Shown piece by piece: positions 20,727-30,076 of a stretch of 64,000 bases of DNA. Origin of the DNA: Rhodospirillaceae bacterium SYSU D60007 (GTDB lineage Bacteria; Pseudomonadota; Alphaproteobacteria; Reyranellales; Reyranellaceae). The position numbers and the translations under genes are program-made. The notes under the pieces were generated by a model. The model did not search any database and was not told the origin of the DNA. It worked only from the letters and a program-made list of their open reading frames with translations. Positions within the stretch are counted from its first letter, which is position 1. Each line of letters starts with the position of its first letter. Location of the stretch: contig QOCQ01000027.1 in the NCBI GenBank assembly GCA_003574685.1, forward strand, positions 1 to 64,000, written 5' to 3'.

Positions 20727-21354
20727 CCCGGCGCCGCTTGCGCAGCTTGCCTTTCATCCGCGCCTTGCGCGCCTGATCCCTGGCGCGGTCGCGCTTCCTG
20801 GCCGGAACCTTCTTCGGTTCCGGCCGCGGCCGTGGCAGCGGCGTTGCCTTGCCGATCATGCCGTGCACGCCAACCATGGCGCCGGCGATCGTTTCGAGTG
20901 CCAGAAAACGCCGCTCCTCGACCCAGCCGGGAAGGTGCAGGTGCAGCGCCAGCTCGCGGCGAAAGCCGAAGGGATTATAGTACTCCGGATCGCCCACCAG
21001 GATGATGCGGCTGATGCCGAGCTCACGGCAGCGCGCCAGCCCGTGCCACATCAGCGCCTTGCCATACCCCATGCCGCGCAACTCTGGCGCCACCGCCAGG
21101 GGCCCCAGCAGCACGGCAGGCCAACGCTGGTTGATCAGGATCGGCCAGAACCGCAGGGAAGCGACAAGACGGTCCGAATCATCGAGCGCCACGAAACACA
21201 GGTCGCGGATAGGCTTCACGCCCTCGCGCAGCTTGTAGACGGTCTTTTGCAAGCGGTCCGGCCCGAACGCCGCAGCAATCAGCGCCTCGATCGCGGGCCC
21301 GTCGCTGCACCGTTCGCGCACGATGCGCATGGGCTTCTGTACCAGCTCGATCAT
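20719..21354 (-). CDS. GNAT-family N-acetyltransferase (YhbS-like) with basic tail
   Basis: A 211-residue acetyltransferase fold protein. The acetyl-CoA loop is visible as PELRGMGYGKALM (residues about 90-102), followed by RIILVGDPEYYNPFGFRR, the block typical of YhbS-like proteins. The last 40 residues are strikingly basic and proline-rich (PRPRPEPKKVPARKRDRARD), which suggests nucleic-acid or ribosome contact; this is inference. It follows thyX by 19 bases and is probably co-transcribed. The substrate is unknown. Confidence 0.82.
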   Translation of the reverse strand: MIELVQKPMRIVRERCSDGPAIEALIAAAFGPDRLQKTVYKLREGVKPIRDLCFVALDDSDRLVASLRFWPILINQRWPAVLLGPLAVAPELRGMGYGKALMWHGLARCRELGISRIILVGDPEYYNPFGFRRELALHLHLPGWVEERRFLALETIAGAMVGVHGMIGKATPLPRPRPEPKKVPARKRDRARDQARKARMKGKLRKRRRAT

Positions 21355-21373
21355 GGACGTGTGGCCCGCACCT

Positions 21374-22312
21374 TCAGGCCGGCCGGTCCAAAGCTGTCAT
21401 CAACTCGCGCCATTCGCGTGCGCTGAGTCCGGAGCTTTTCTGGTCGACCGCCTCGCCGGCCAGCAGCCTTTTCACCACCGCAAGAGCTGTACGCGACAGG
21501 TTCGCGCCACCCATGCGGTATTCCATGAACGCCTCGTAGCAATGAGGCGTCCAGCGGCGCAGCGTATCGAGCATCACGTTGGCGTAGGCACGGATCTCGT
21601 ACTGCGCATGCGGATCGGCGCGCAGCGAGAGGAAGTGCATCAGGTTGTACAGGTCGATCTTCCAGTACCACTGCGTATAGAAGTTCAGCGACAGGTTCAT
21701 GCGCGCCAGTTCGCGCGCCAGACCCGAGCGGCCCGGGTCGAGCGGCGTACCATCCTCGCCTTCGTTGAGCATCTCCACGTAGTGCTCGTAAGCCAGCGCC
21801 GAGTCCTTCCTGAGCAGTTCGAACACGCGTTCGGCCTCGCGGCCGGTCAGCACCGCATCGCGGCCCTGGCGGTTGACCTTGCTCTGCGCCGCCAGATGCT
21901 CGGGACGCGGGATATAGAACTCGTTGTCGAGAATGGAATAGCGTGCGGAGTACTCGTTGACGTTGGCGGTGCGGTGACGAATCCACTGACGTGCCACGAA
22001 GATGGGCAGCTTCACATGGTACTTGATCTCACACATTTCAAACGGTGTCGTATGGCGATGCCGCATCAGATAGTTGATGAGTCCGCGGTCTTCGCTCACC
22101 TTCTTTGTGCCACGCCCGTAGGAAACACGCGCGGCCTGCACGACGGCTGCATCATCTCCCATGTAGTCGACGACGCGCACGAAGCCATGATCGAGCACCG
22201 GCAGCGCTTCGTAGAGGATTTCCTCCAGCGCCGGCGCAACGACGCGGCGCGTCGGCCTGGTTTCGGCCCGCAGCCGGTCGATTTCGGCGGCCTGGTCGGT
22301 CGAGAGGGGCAT
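21374..22312 (-). CDS. thyX: Flavin-dependent thymidylate synthase ThyX
   Basis: ThyX makes dTMP from dUMP using methylene-tetrahydrofolate and FAD/NADPH, replacing ThyA. The 312-residue protein carries the ThyX signature [15 protein letters not shown], the [20 protein letters not shown] block, and near the C-terminus [16 protein letters not shown]. The ATG at 22312 (MPLSTDQ) is preferred over an upstream in-frame start because the family's N-terminus begins near here. It heads a two-gene unit with the GNAT gene. Confidence 0.95.
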   Translation of the reverse strand: MPLSTDQAAEIDRLRAETRPTRRVVAPALEEILYEALPVLDHGFVRVVDYMGDDAAVVQAARVSYGRGTKKVSEDRGLINYLMRHRHTTPFEMCEIKYHVKLPIFVARQWIRHRTANVNEYSARYSILDNEFYIPRPEHLAAQSKVNRQGRDAVLTGREAERVFELLRKDSALAYEHYVEMLNEGEDGTPLDPGRSGLARELARMNLSLNFYTQWYWKIDLYNLMHFLSLRADPHAQYEIRAYANVMLDTLRRWTPHCYEAFMEYRMGGANLSRTALAVVKRLLAGEAVDQKSSGLSAREWRELMTALDRPA

Positions 22313-22404
22313 GGCGATGTCCGTTCTTCTTGTTGGCGCGCCGGACTTTAGCCGCTGGGGGCGCGCCACTCCAGTGGCGCGCCCCCGGCACCTGGGGAGA
22401 AGAG

Positions 22405-23550
22405 CTACGTGATGTGCGCGCCGCGAGTCTCGACGTAGACGGCATAGAGCGACTGGCTGCCGGTCATGAACAGCCGGTTGCGTTTGCTGCCGCCGAAGCA
22501 GACGTTGGAGCAGATCTCCGGCAAGCGGATCTGGCCGATACGGGTACCGTCGGGCGAGAAGATGTGCACGCCATCGTAGCCGTCACCGACCCAGCCGGCG
22601 CTCGACCAGATGTTTCCGTCCTCGTCGCAGCGGATGCCATCGGCGAAGCCGGTCTTGCCGTTCCACTCCATGCTGACGAAGGTCTTGCCGTTGGCAAGCC
22701 TGGCGCCGTCGACGTCGTAGACCCAGATCACGCTCTTGGCCTTGTCGTAGTGCGACACGCCCGTGTCGGCGACGTAGAGCTTCTTGTAGTCGTGGCTGAA
22801 GCACAGCCCGTTGGGCTTGAACGGCTGGTCGGCCACCTTGGTGATGGCACCGCTCTGTCCGTCGATGCGGTAGATCGCCTCCTTCTGGATAGGGCTTGCC
22901 GAGCTGGCGCTGGCCGCCAGGCGGTTGCCTTCATACTCCATCAGCGAGCCGTAACCGGGATCCGTGAACCAGATCGAGCCGTCGTTCGGGTGGACCACCG
23001 CATCGTTGGGCGCGTTGAGCTCCTTGCCGTCGAACTTGTCGGCCAGCACGGTGGTCTTGCCGTTGTACTCGTAGCGCACCACCCTGCGCGTGCCGTGCTC
23101 GCAGGCGATCTGCCGGCCCTGGAAGTCGAACGTATTGCCGTTGGAGTTGCCGGACGGAAAGCGGAACCGGCGCGCAACGTGACCATCTTCTTCGAGCCAG
23201 CGCAGTTGCTCGTTGTTGGGAATGTCGCTCCACAGCAGGTAGCGCCCGACTCCGTTCCAGGCCGGGCCTTCCGCCCACAGCGTGCCGGTATAGAGGCGCA
23301 GGATCGGGGTATTGCCCAGCTTGTACTTGAAGCGTTTGTCGAGCACGACCACGTCAGGCTCGGGATAGCGTACGGGCGGCGCGTCCGGCCCGAAATTGCG
23401 CGCGAAAGCCTGGGGTGCCATGGCGGTAGCTGCCGCCAGCGCCGATGCCGCCGCCAAAAAAGAGCGGCGATCAACGCCCTTGCGTAGCGCAGGCGTCGAG
23501 CTTTGACCGGCCGCCAGATCGACAAACCGGTGCTGCTGGATCCGTTCCAT
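22405..23550 (-). CDS. Tat-exported SMP-30/gluconolactonase-family protein
   Basis: A 381-residue beta-propeller protein of the gluconolactonase/regucalcin family, which hydrolyses sugar lactones with a divalent metal. It has a twin-arginine signal ([19 protein letters not shown], residues 27-45). Family motifs are [20 protein letters not shown] with the metal-binding Glu, [41 protein letters not shown] and [28 protein letters not shown] lies before the ATG. It seems to be a single gene; the physiological lactone is not known. Confidence 0.88.
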   Translation of the reverse strand: MERIQQHRFVDLAAGQSSTPALRKGVDRRSFLAAASALAAATAMAPQAFARNFGPDAPPVRYPEPDVVVLDKRFKYKLGNTPILRLYTGTLWAEGPAWNGVGRYLLWSDIPNNEQLRWLEEDGHVARRFRFPSGNSNGNTFDFQGRQIACEHGTRRVVRYEYNGKTTVLADKFDGKELNAPNDAVVHPNDGSIWFTDPGYGSLMEYEGNRLAASASSASPIQKEAIYRIDGQSGAITKVADQPFKPNGLCFSHDYKKLYVADTGVSHYDKAKSVIWVYDVDGARLANGKTFVSMEWNGKTGFADGIRCDEDGNIWSSAGWVGDGYDGVHIFSPDGTRIGQIRLPEICSNVCFGGSKRNRLFMTGSQSLYAVYVETRGAHIT

Positions 23551-23680
23551 TTGGACGTCTCTCCCTCAATGGCCGCAGATGCGGAAGCGTGACTTCCGGA
23601 GGTCTTTCACGGCGCGGCAGTTTATGGCGGAAGCGGGGGGCCGGCACGCGGAAGCATCTTGCAGTTGTGCGCGAAGGACC

Positions 23681-23709
23681 TTCAAATCCGGGCGGCGATC
23701 GCCTATATA
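23681..23709 (+). promoter_or_regulatory. Probable ssrA promoter
   Basis: TTCAAA and TATATA are spaced by 17 bases, with the predicted start near 23716, at the 5' end of the tmRNA acceptor piece. The bases from 23551 to 23680 contain nothing else recognisable. Confidence 0.5.
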
Positions 23710-23710
23710 A

Positions 23711-24004
23711 AGACCGTCGGGAAACCGACTATGGCGATAAACGCTGCGTGGCATAGGCGGATCGGACCCGGGGGCGGTACCCGGCGCCTCCACCATTACC
23801 GGCATCAGACGGTGCGCCGCTTATGGGGGCGAAACAGGATCGACGGACGCAGTAAAGGCGCGGTTTTCGCCCGGCATGGTACCACCGTCATCGGGCCGAC
23901 TCACAAGTGCCAACGATAACGACGTTGCACTCGCTGCTGCCGCCTAAACAGCGGACGTAAGCGCGGTTTCGGGAGGGCACCGGGCAACAGAAGCCCTCCC
24001 ACTT
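23711..24004 (+). ncRNA. ssrA: Circularly permuted two-piece tmRNA
   Basis: tmRNA rescues stalled ribosomes and tags the nascent chain. The gene is permuted: the acceptor piece comes first (about 23714-23795), ending CGCCTCC-A-CCA. A 29-base spacer follows, then the coding piece begins GGGGGCG at 23825. GGGGGCG pairs with CGCCTCC as a seven-pair acceptor stem with one G-U. A T-stem CCGGG/CCCGG precedes it. ACGCAG (23847-23852) pairs with CTGCGT (23744-23749) as the inter-piece helix. The hairpin GTCGG-GAAA-CCGAC opens the acceptor piece. The coding piece carries a tag frame ending in AAAA. A stem GGGAGGGC/GCCCTCCC at 23971-24000 probably marks the 3' end. Exact ends are estimated. Confidence 0.92.
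23909..23947 (+). other. tmRNA tag reading frame
   Basis: Resume codon GCC followed by codons for NDNDV-type sequence: the encoded tag is ANDNDVALAAAA then TAA. With the alanine carried by tmRNA the added peptide would be AANDNDVALAAAA. The ANDN start is shared by alphaproteobacterial tags and is the region bound by SspB; the alanine-rich end is the ClpX recognition part. Confidence 0.9.
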
Positions 24005-24073
24005 TCCCCGCACCCGTTCTGGCACTGGTTGTGAACACGCGCTCATCGCGCTACTCTGTCGCCAGAGGGGTGA

Positions 24074-26134
24074 ATGACGAACAATCTGGGCAGCCGGTCG
24101 CCGGGCCGCGGGCTTCACTTCGGGGCGCTGCAGGCCGGATATTCGCTCGGCCAGTATCGATTGCACGACGTTCTGGGCGTCGGCGGCTTCGGCATCACCT
24201 ACCGGGCTGTCGACGAGAAGCTGCGCCGCCCTGTCGCCGTCAAGGAGTACCTGCCCAGCGACTTTGCGATGCGCGTCAGCGGGATGGAAGTCCGGCCGCG
24301 CTCGCCGGCCGACCAGGAAATGTTCACTTGGGGCCTGACCCGGTTCCTCGACGAGGCACGCGTGCTGGCGGCGCTGAACGATGCGCCAAACATTGTGCAC
24401 GTCTACGACTACCTCGAGGCCAACGGCACCGGCTACATGGTGATGGAGCTGATCGAGGGCGAGCCGCTGGACAAGCTGGTCGCCCGCGTCGGCAAGATCC
24501 CCGCCCAGTCCATTCTCCCGTTGCTGCCTTCATTGCTGAAAGGCCTGGAGGCGGTACACCGCGCCGGATACCTGCATCGCGACATCAAACCGGCAAATGT
24601 GCTGGTGCGCAGCTCGGGCGAGCCGGTGCTGGTCGATTTCGGCGCGGCGCGCATGTCCATGGGACAACGCACCCAGGTCATGACCAGCATCTACTCGCCG
24701 GGTTACGCCCCGCCGGAGCAGTATGCGTTTGGCACCGAGGCTAACAAGCAGGGCCCGTGGAGCGACATCTATGCCCTCGCAGCCACGCTGCATCATGCGA
24801 TCACGGGAGCCGCACCGCCGGACTCGGTGCGGCGGCTGGCCAAGGACTCCTATGTCCCGCTGACCAAGAGTGCTGCCGGGCAGTATCCGCCTGGCTTCCT
24901 CGCCGCCATCGACGCCGCACTGTCGCTGTCCATCGACCGTCGACCGCAATCGGTGGCGGCATGGAGTCAGATGCTGTTCGGCGACAACCGCGCGCCGCCG
25001 TCGGGGCCAGCGCCAGCGCCGGTCCCTGCCTTTGCCCCACCCGCACATCAATCGCGTGCGGGTCCGGCCAGCATGGGCGGGCCACCGCCTGCAAGCTGGG
25101 TGCCGCCATACGGGGCGCAAGCCGGACAGTGGCCGGGAGGCGCATTCGATGCGGCCATCGCCTCTCAGCGCGGCCCATCGCCGGGCGCATCGTATCGGCC
25201 GCAACCGGCCGTGCCCTTCGATGCTGCGGCCTCACAGCGCGCAGCGGCAACGCCGGCCCGGCGCGGCGCCGGGCTCTGGATTGCGATCGGCATTCTGGTG
25301 GCGCTGCTGGCCGCCGGAGGCGCTGGCGCTTACTTCTATCTGTGCGTCCTCAACGACTTCTGCAGCGATGGGCTGAACATCGACGATGAGCAGCGGCGTC
25401 TGGAGCAGGAAGCCCGTGAGCGCACCCGGCAGGAGCGGGAACGGCGCGAACGCGAGGAACGCGAACGGCGCGAGCGGCAGCCAGAGCCGTCACGGCCGCC
25501 CATTCCCGCGCCGGCACCCACACCGCCATCCGTCCCCCCTGCCGATACGACAGTGCCGACACCTTCACCGCCATCGCCTCCGACCGATACCACGGCGCCG
25601 ACGCCACCTGCGCCGTCGCCTTCACCACCCACCGACACCAGCCAGCCGGTCCCCGCGCCTCCCGTCGTGACGAAACCGGCGCCCGATCCTGCGCCGCCCC
25701 GTGCGCCGGAGCCCACGCCGCCTCCACCGGCACCTCCGGTTGTAACCAAACCGGCACCGGCGCCTCCGCCACCGGTCGCAACGAAACCCGCGCCCCCACC
25801 GCCAGCACCGCCGCGACCGACCGCGCCGGACCCGACGGGCCGCCGCTTCATCCATGAAGGTCAGTGGTTCGGTTCGGGCAACCTGGTCCGCGGTGGTGGT
25901 CAGGGCGGATGTCCGCCGGCCTTCACGCTGAGCGGCGTGGTGAGCGACAACATCTTCCGGGGCACGAGCAGCCTCGGCGGTTCTGCGTCGATCCGTGTCC
26001 GCTCGAACACCAAGCGAGTCGCCGACCTGTCGCTGCCTGGCATGGCCGTGCGCTCGACCAATGGAACCTTCGAGGCATTCAGCCTCGAAACGACGGCCGG
26101 GTGCATCTACGCGATACGCATGTTCCGCCAGTGA
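24074..26134 (+). CDS. Transmembrane Ser/Thr protein kinase with proline-rich periplasmic part
   Basis: A 686-residue Hanks-type kinase. Domain 28-302 has the glycine loop GVGGFG (35-40), catalytic Lys57 in VAVKEYLP, HRDIKPAN (168-175), DFGAAR (188-193) and APPEQY, so all key catalytic residues are present. A proline-rich linker leads to one membrane segment (about 401-424), then a charged coiled coil rich in Glu/Arg (437-468), a proline/threonine tract (470-590) and a C-terminal domain of about 95 residues with two cysteines. The kinase faces the cytoplasm and the C-terminus the periplasm. It starts about 70 bases after ssrA and precedes sspB. Signal and targets are unknown. Confidence 0.9.
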   Translation: MTNNLGSRSPGRGLHFGALQAGYSLGQYRLHDVLGVGGFGITYRAVDEKLRRPVAVKEYLPSDFAMRVSGMEVRPRSPADQEMFTWGLTRFLDEARVLAALNDAPNIVHVYDYLEANGTGYMVMELIEGEPLDKLVARVGKIPAQSILPLLPSLLKGLEAVHRAGYLHRDIKPANVLVRSSGEPVLVDFGAARMSMGQRTQVMTSIYSPGYAPPEQYAFGTEANKQGPWSDIYALAATLHHAITGAAPPDSVRRLAKDSYVPLTKSAAGQYPPGFLAAIDAALSLSIDRRPQSVAAWSQMLFGDNRAPPSGPAPAPVPAFAPPAHQSRAGPASMGGPPPASWVPPYGAQAGQWPGGAFDAAIASQRGPSPGASYRPQPAVPFDAAASQRAAATPARRGAGLWIAIGILVALLAAGGAGAYFYLCVLNDFCSDGLNIDDEQRRLEQEARERTRQERERREREERERRERQPEPSRPPIPAPAPTPPSVPPADTTVPTPSPPSPPTDTTAPTPPAPSPSPPTDTSQPVPAPPVVTKPAPDPAPPRAPEPTPPPPAPPVVTKPAPAPPPPVATKPAPPPPAPPRPTAPDPTGRRFIHEGQWFGSGNLVRGGGQGGCPPAFTLSGVVSDNIFRGTSSLGGSASIRVRSNTKRVADLSLPGMAVRSTNGTFEAFSLETTAGCIYAIRMFRQ

Positions 26135-26232
26135 GGCCTGTTCACCGGCCCTCTTCCGGCGTTGACAGGCGGGGCGATGCCGGCCGATTGTCGGGTGATG
26201 CGCCACGGGCGCCGCATATCAACCGGCGAACG

Positions 26233-26781
26233 ATGACCGACAAGTTCCAATACGAATCCCTGGTGGATGAAGCCTTGCGTGGCGTGGTGCGGCGCGTACT
26301 GACGCACGCCGCGGAGCGCGGGCTGCCAGGTACGCATCATTTCTACATTAGCTTCCGCACGAGCGAACCGGGCGTCGAGATGCCCGAGTATCTGCGCACC
26401 AAGTACCCCGACGAGATGACCATCGTGCTGCAGCACCAGTACTGGGGGCTGGAGGTGACGGAGCAGGCCTTCGAGGTAACGGTGAGCTTCAACAAGCGCA
26501 ACGAGCGCCTGAAGGTGCCGTTCGCCGCGCTTTCCGCCTTCGTCGATCCATCGGTGCGCTTTGGCCTGCAGTTCGAGAAGCGCAGCGCCGCGGCGTTGCC
26601 GCCACCGGACAAGCGGCCGGCGCTGGTAGGTCCCGTACCGATGGGCGAGACAAAACCAGGTGCCGCGCCAGCACCGCCGGCCGCCGAGGAAAAGGCGGAC
26701 GAAGACGAAGGCAAGCAGCCCGACGGCGCGGAAGGCGGCGCCAAGGTCGTGACGCTCGACGCCTTCCGCAAGAAGCCCTGA
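26233..26781 (+). CDS. sspB: ClpXP adaptor SspB (alphaproteobacterial type)
   Basis: SspB tethers ssrA-tagged proteins to ClpX. The 182-residue protein has the SspB fold (residues 1-115), beginning KFQYESLVDEALRGVVRRVL, with HHFYISFRT and YPDEMTIVLQHQYWGLEV, then an acidic linker and the C-terminal KVVTLDAFRKKP, which fits the ClpX-docking tail. The ATG at 26233 gives the family start; upstream frame is unrelated. TTGACA at 26162 may be a -35 box, but the -10 is weak. The ssrA gene lies about 2.2 kb upstream. Confidence 0.93.
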   Translation: MTDKFQYESLVDEALRGVVRRVLTHAAERGLPGTHHFYISFRTSEPGVEMPEYLRTKYPDEMTIVLQHQYWGLEVTEQAFEVTVSFNKRNERLKVPFAALSAFVDPSVRFGLQFEKRSAAALPPPDKRPALVGPVPMGETKPGAAPAPPAAEEKADEDEGKQPDGAEGGAKVVTLDAFRKKP

Positions 26782-26803
26782 CACGAAGTGCGGCCCGTCC
26801 GGC

Positions 26804-26832
26804 TTGACGCTGCGGTGAAACCGTAGTTTTAG
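26804..26832 (+). promoter_or_regulatory. Possible fumarase promoter
   Basis: TTGACG and TTTTAG are 17 bases apart in the sspB-fumarase gap, about 40 bases before the start codon. The -10 match is weak, so this is tentative. Confidence 0.35.
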
Positions 26833-26873
26833 GCCTGCGGCCGTGCTCTGGCGGCCGCACAGAGGAAGCCGCC

Positions 26874-28490
26874 ATGGTCGCTTTTGCGTATCAGGACATG
26901 TTCCCGCTTGGCGCGGATGCCACGCCCTACCGCAAGCTGACCTCGGATTTCGTGGGCACCACGAAAGTGGCGGGCCAGGAGGTGCTCACCATTGAAGCCG
27001 AGGGGCTGACGCAGCTTACGGCAGCGGCGTTCCGAGACATCTCCCACCTGCTGCGGCCCGGCCATCTCAAGCAGCTTCGGGCCATCCTTGACGACCCGGA
27101 GGCCACGACCAACGACAAGTACGTCGCCCTGGAGCTGCTGAAGAACGCCAACATCAGTGCCGGCGGCGTGCTGCCGATGTGCCAGGACACGGGCACCGCC
27201 ATCGTCATGGGCAAGAAGGGTCAGCGCGTGTGGACCGGCGGCGGCGACGAGGCGGCGATCGCCCGCGGCGTGTTCAAGACCTACACGGAAACCAATCTGC
27301 GCTATTCGCAGGTGGCGCCGCTCTCGATGTTCAGCGAAGTGCAGACGGGAACCAACCTGCCGGCGCAGATCGAAATCTTTGCCACCGACGGCGACGCCTA
27401 CAAGTTCCTGTTCGTCGCCAAGGGCGGCGGCTCGGCCAACAAGACATTCCTCTACCAGCAGACGCCGGCCGTGCTGAACGAGGCATCGCTCCTGAAGTTT
27501 CTCGACACGCAGATCCGTACCCTGGGCACCGCCGCCTGCCCGCCCTATCACCTCGCCATCGTGGTCGGCGGCACGTCGGCCGAGCTGACGCTGAAGACCG
27601 TCAAGCTGGCCTCGACGCGCTATCTCGACGATCTGCCGACCGAGGGCAGCAAGGACGGCATCGCCATCCGCGATCCGGAGATGGAACAGAAGGTGCTGGA
27701 GCTGACCCGCCGCATGGGCATCGGGGCGCAATTCGGCGGCAAATACTTCTGCCACGACGTGCGGGTGATCCGGCTGGCACGGCATGGTGCCTCGGTGCCG
27801 ATCGGGCTTGGAGTCTCGTGCTCGGCTGACCGCCAGGCGCTGGGCAAGATCACGCGCGACGGAATCTGGCTTGAACAGCTCGAAAACAACCCCGCGCAAT
27901 ACCTGCCGGAGGTCGAGCCGGCGCAGCTCTCGGGAGACGTCGTGCCTGTGGAGCTCGACAAGGGCATGGCGCACACGCTGGCGACGCTGACCAAGCACCC
28001 GGTGAAGACCCGCGTCAGTCTCACGGGCACGATGATCGTGGCGCGCGATTCCGCACACGCGAAGCTGAAGGAGCGGCTCGACCGCGGCGAGGGCCTGCCC
28101 GACTACTTCAAGCAGTATCCCGTCTACTACGCCGGACCGGCCAAGACACCTGCCGGCATGCCCTCGGGCTCGTTCGGTCCCACGACTGCCGGCCGCATGG
28201 ACTCATACGTCGATCAGTTCCAGGCAGCCGGCGGCTCCATGGTGATGCTGGCCAAGGGCAACCGCAGCCGCCAGGTGGTGGAAGCCTGCAAGAAGCATCG
28301 CGGCTTCTATCTCGGCTCCATCGGCGGGCCGGCTGCGATCCTGGCCCGGGACAACATCCGGCAGGTCGAGGTGCTGGAATATCCCGAGCTGGGCATGGAA
28401 GCGATCTGGCGCATCCGGGTCGAGAACTTCCCGGCCTTCATCGTTACCGATGACAAGGGTAACGACTTCTTCAGCGACCTGAAGATCTGA
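26874..28490 (+). CDS. fumA: Class I (iron-sulfur) fumarate hydratase
   Basis: Interconverts fumarate and malate in the TCA cycle using an oxygen-sensitive [4Fe-4S] cluster. The 538-residue length and single-chain layout fit class I. Cluster cysteines appear in [13 protein letters not shown], in [14 protein letters not shown] and in GVSCSADRQ. The C-terminal beta domain starts near [13 protein letters not shown] and contains [38 protein letters not shown] with the catalytic Thr, and [20 protein letters not shown] precedes the ATG. The symbol fumA is by family; the paralogue fumB cannot be excluded. Confidence 0.93.
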   Translation: MVAFAYQDMFPLGADATPYRKLTSDFVGTTKVAGQEVLTIEAEGLTQLTAAAFRDISHLLRPGHLKQLRAILDDPEATTNDKYVALELLKNANISAGGVLPMCQDTGTAIVMGKKGQRVWTGGGDEAAIARGVFKTYTETNLRYSQVAPLSMFSEVQTGTNLPAQIEIFATDGDAYKFLFVAKGGGSANKTFLYQQTPAVLNEASLLKFLDTQIRTLGTAACPPYHLAIVVGGTSAELTLKTVKLASTRYLDDLPTEGSKDGIAIRDPEMEQKVLELTRRMGIGAQFGGKYFCHDVRVIRLARHGASVPIGLGVSCSADRQALGKITRDGIWLEQLENNPAQYLPEVEPAQLSGDVVPVELDKGMAHTLATLTKHPVKTRVSLTGTMIVARDSAHAKLKERLDRGEGLPDYFKQYPVYYAGPAKTPAGMPSGSFGPTTAGRMDSYVDQFQAAGGSMVMLAKGNRSRQVVEACKKHRGFYLGSIGGPAAILARDNIRQVEVLEYPELGMEAIWRIRVENFPAFIVTDDKGNDFFSDLKI

Positions 28491-28497
28491 CAGCATC

Positions 28498-29286
28498 ATG
28501 ACGAGCCGGCGCCGGCTGCTCAGCGCCACCATCGGGGCTGGCGCGATCGCGGCGGTGCCGGCGCTGCACGCCAGGGAACGGACCCGTACCTACGTGCTGA
28601 TCCACGGAGCGTGGCATGGCGGCTGGTGCTGGCAACGGCTCGCGCCGCTGCTGGCCGCCGCCGGCCATCGCGTTCTGGCGCCGTCACTACCGGGGTTGGC
28701 GGAGCGTGCCGGCGAACTCTCGGCCGCCACCAATCTCGACGTGCATATTGGTGATGTCGTTGCGCTGCTGTCACGCGAGCAACTGCGGGACGTGGTGCTG
28801 GTCGGGCACAGCTATGCCGGGCTGGTGATCACGGGCATTGCCGATCGCGCCGCCGCGAGGCTGGCCCATCTCGTCTACCTTGACGCGGTGATCGTCGGCA
28901 GCGGCGCGTCGTGGAGCAGTACACATTCTCGCGCCCGCCTCTTGGAATGGGCCAGGCTGGCCAAGGCGTCCGGCGGCGTCAGTGTGCCGCCACCGGATGC
29001 CTCGGCGTTCGGAATCAGCGCGACTGACCGCGACTGGGTGAACGCCAGGTTGACTCCGCACCCCTACGGAACCTACGTCCAGCCGCTGCGGCTGACGCAT
29101 CCGTTCGGCAATGGCGTGCGCAGAACACATATCGGCTGCAGCGGCCCCGGCGCCCTGTCGGCTGGCGCAAGACGCGTTCCGGTCACGCCAGCGGCGGGCT
29201 GGTCGACATACATGCTCGACGCCGCGCACGATGCCATGGTGACCCGCCCGAAGCAGCTCGCCGATCTGCTACTGTCGATCGGCTGA
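28498..29286 (+). CDS. Exported alpha/beta-hydrolase
   Basis: A 262-residue alpha/beta-hydrolase fold protein. It opens with TSRRRLLSATIGAGAIAAVPA, a twin-arginine-like export signal. The fold begins TYVLIHGAWHGGWCWQRLAP (oxyanion HG motif); the nucleophile is Ser in VGHSYAGLV and the likely catalytic His lies in LDAAHDAMVTRP. This resembles salicylate-esterase/hydroxynitrile-lyase-like hydrolases found in many bacteria. It lies 7 bases after the fumarase gene and 12 bases before the VOC gene, so it may be co-transcribed. The substrate is unknown. Confidence 0.83.
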   Translation: MTSRRRLLSATIGAGAIAAVPALHARERTRTYVLIHGAWHGGWCWQRLAPLLAAAGHRVLAPSLPGLAERAGELSAATNLDVHIGDVVALLSREQLRDVVLVGHSYAGLVITGIADRAAARLAHLVYLDAVIVGSGASWSSTHSRARLLEWARLAKASGGVSVPPPDASAFGISATDRDWVNARLTPHPYGTYVQPLRLTHPFGNGVRRTHIGCSGPGALSAGARRVPVTPAAGWSTYMLDAAHDAMVTRPKQLADLLLSIG

Positions 29287-29298
29287 ACGGAGACCCTT

Positions 29299-29973
29299 AT
29301 GCGCCTGGCAAAGGATCACATCGACGTCGGCCTGTTCAGCAACAGGCACAACGAGCAGCTTGCGTTCTGGCAAAACGAGGTCGGCCTGCCCTACGACCAT
29401 ATGGGCAAGCTGGGCGGCGGCATGCAGCAGCACCGCCACCACATGAACGGCTCTATCCTGAAGATGAACCATGCCCGCGATCCGCTGCCGGCCGCGCCGT
29501 CTTCGGCGATTACCGAGCTGCTGATCGCCCGCGACATCGAGCGGCCGCACCACCTGCTCGATCCGGACGGCAATCGCGTGACGCTGGTACACCGCGGCTG
29601 TGAAGGCGTGATCGGGATCGGCGTCGTGCTCAAGGTCAACGACCGCGAGGCCACCGATCATTTCTACCGCCATGTCATGCAGTTCGAATCGCCGCGCGAT
29701 GGCGTCTATCGCTGCGGCGATTCGCTGCTGATCGTGGCCGCGCAGGGCAAGATCGAGCGCTGCGACGAGTGGCGCGCGCCGGGCTTTCGTTACATCACGG
29801 TCCAGGTCTGGGACTGCGTTGCTGAACACCAAGGAATTCTCACCCGCGGCGGCACCGAGGGGCGCCCGCCGGTCGAGCTGGGCGACACGGTGCGCTACTC
29901 CTTCGTCCGCGATCCCGATGGCACTTTCATCGAGATCTCGCAACGCGCCTCCCTGACCGGCGGACGGTTGTGA
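29299..29973 (+). CDS. VOC-family (glyoxalase/dioxygenase fold) protein
   Basis: A 224-residue protein with two vicinal-oxygen-chelate repeats. The first begins HIDVGLFSNRHNEQLAFWQNEVGLPYD, the second has GIGVVLKVNDREATDHFYRHVMQFE and ends RDPDGTFIEISQR, the usual C-terminal Glu-bearing strand. Such proteins hold a metal and act as lyases, dioxygenases or resistance proteins. Candidate metal ligands are the early His of HIDVG and the Glu of FIEIS. It follows the hydrolase gene closely. No specific reaction can be assigned. Confidence 0.82.
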   Translation: MRLAKDHIDVGLFSNRHNEQLAFWQNEVGLPYDHMGKLGGGMQQHRHHMNGSILKMNHARDPLPAAPSSAITELLIARDIERPHHLLDPDGNRVTLVHRGCEGVIGIGVVLKVNDREATDHFYRHVMQFESPRDGVYRCGDSLLIVAAQGKIERCDEWRAPGFRYITVQVWDCVAEHQGILTRGGTEGRPPVELGDTVRYSFVRDPDGTFIEISQRASLTGGRL

Positions 29974-30076
29974 GGTTGCGCGACAGCGCGATGCCGAGCG
30001 GGCAAAGAGCGCAAGACCGATCAAGCGCTGTGCTCGCTGATCACGCAGGATGCGGCCGCTTCCATGGCGGGGACAA

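Noticed and set aside
23691-23702. GGCGATCGCC palindrome before ssrA
   Set aside because: It resembles the cyanobacterial HIP1 word, but a single copy in 66% GC DNA is expected by chance and it lies inside the promoter spacer.
23659-23919. Small plus-strand reading frame overlapping the tmRNA gene
   Set aside because: The region folds as the two-piece tmRNA; the only meaningful frame is the short tag at 23909-23947.
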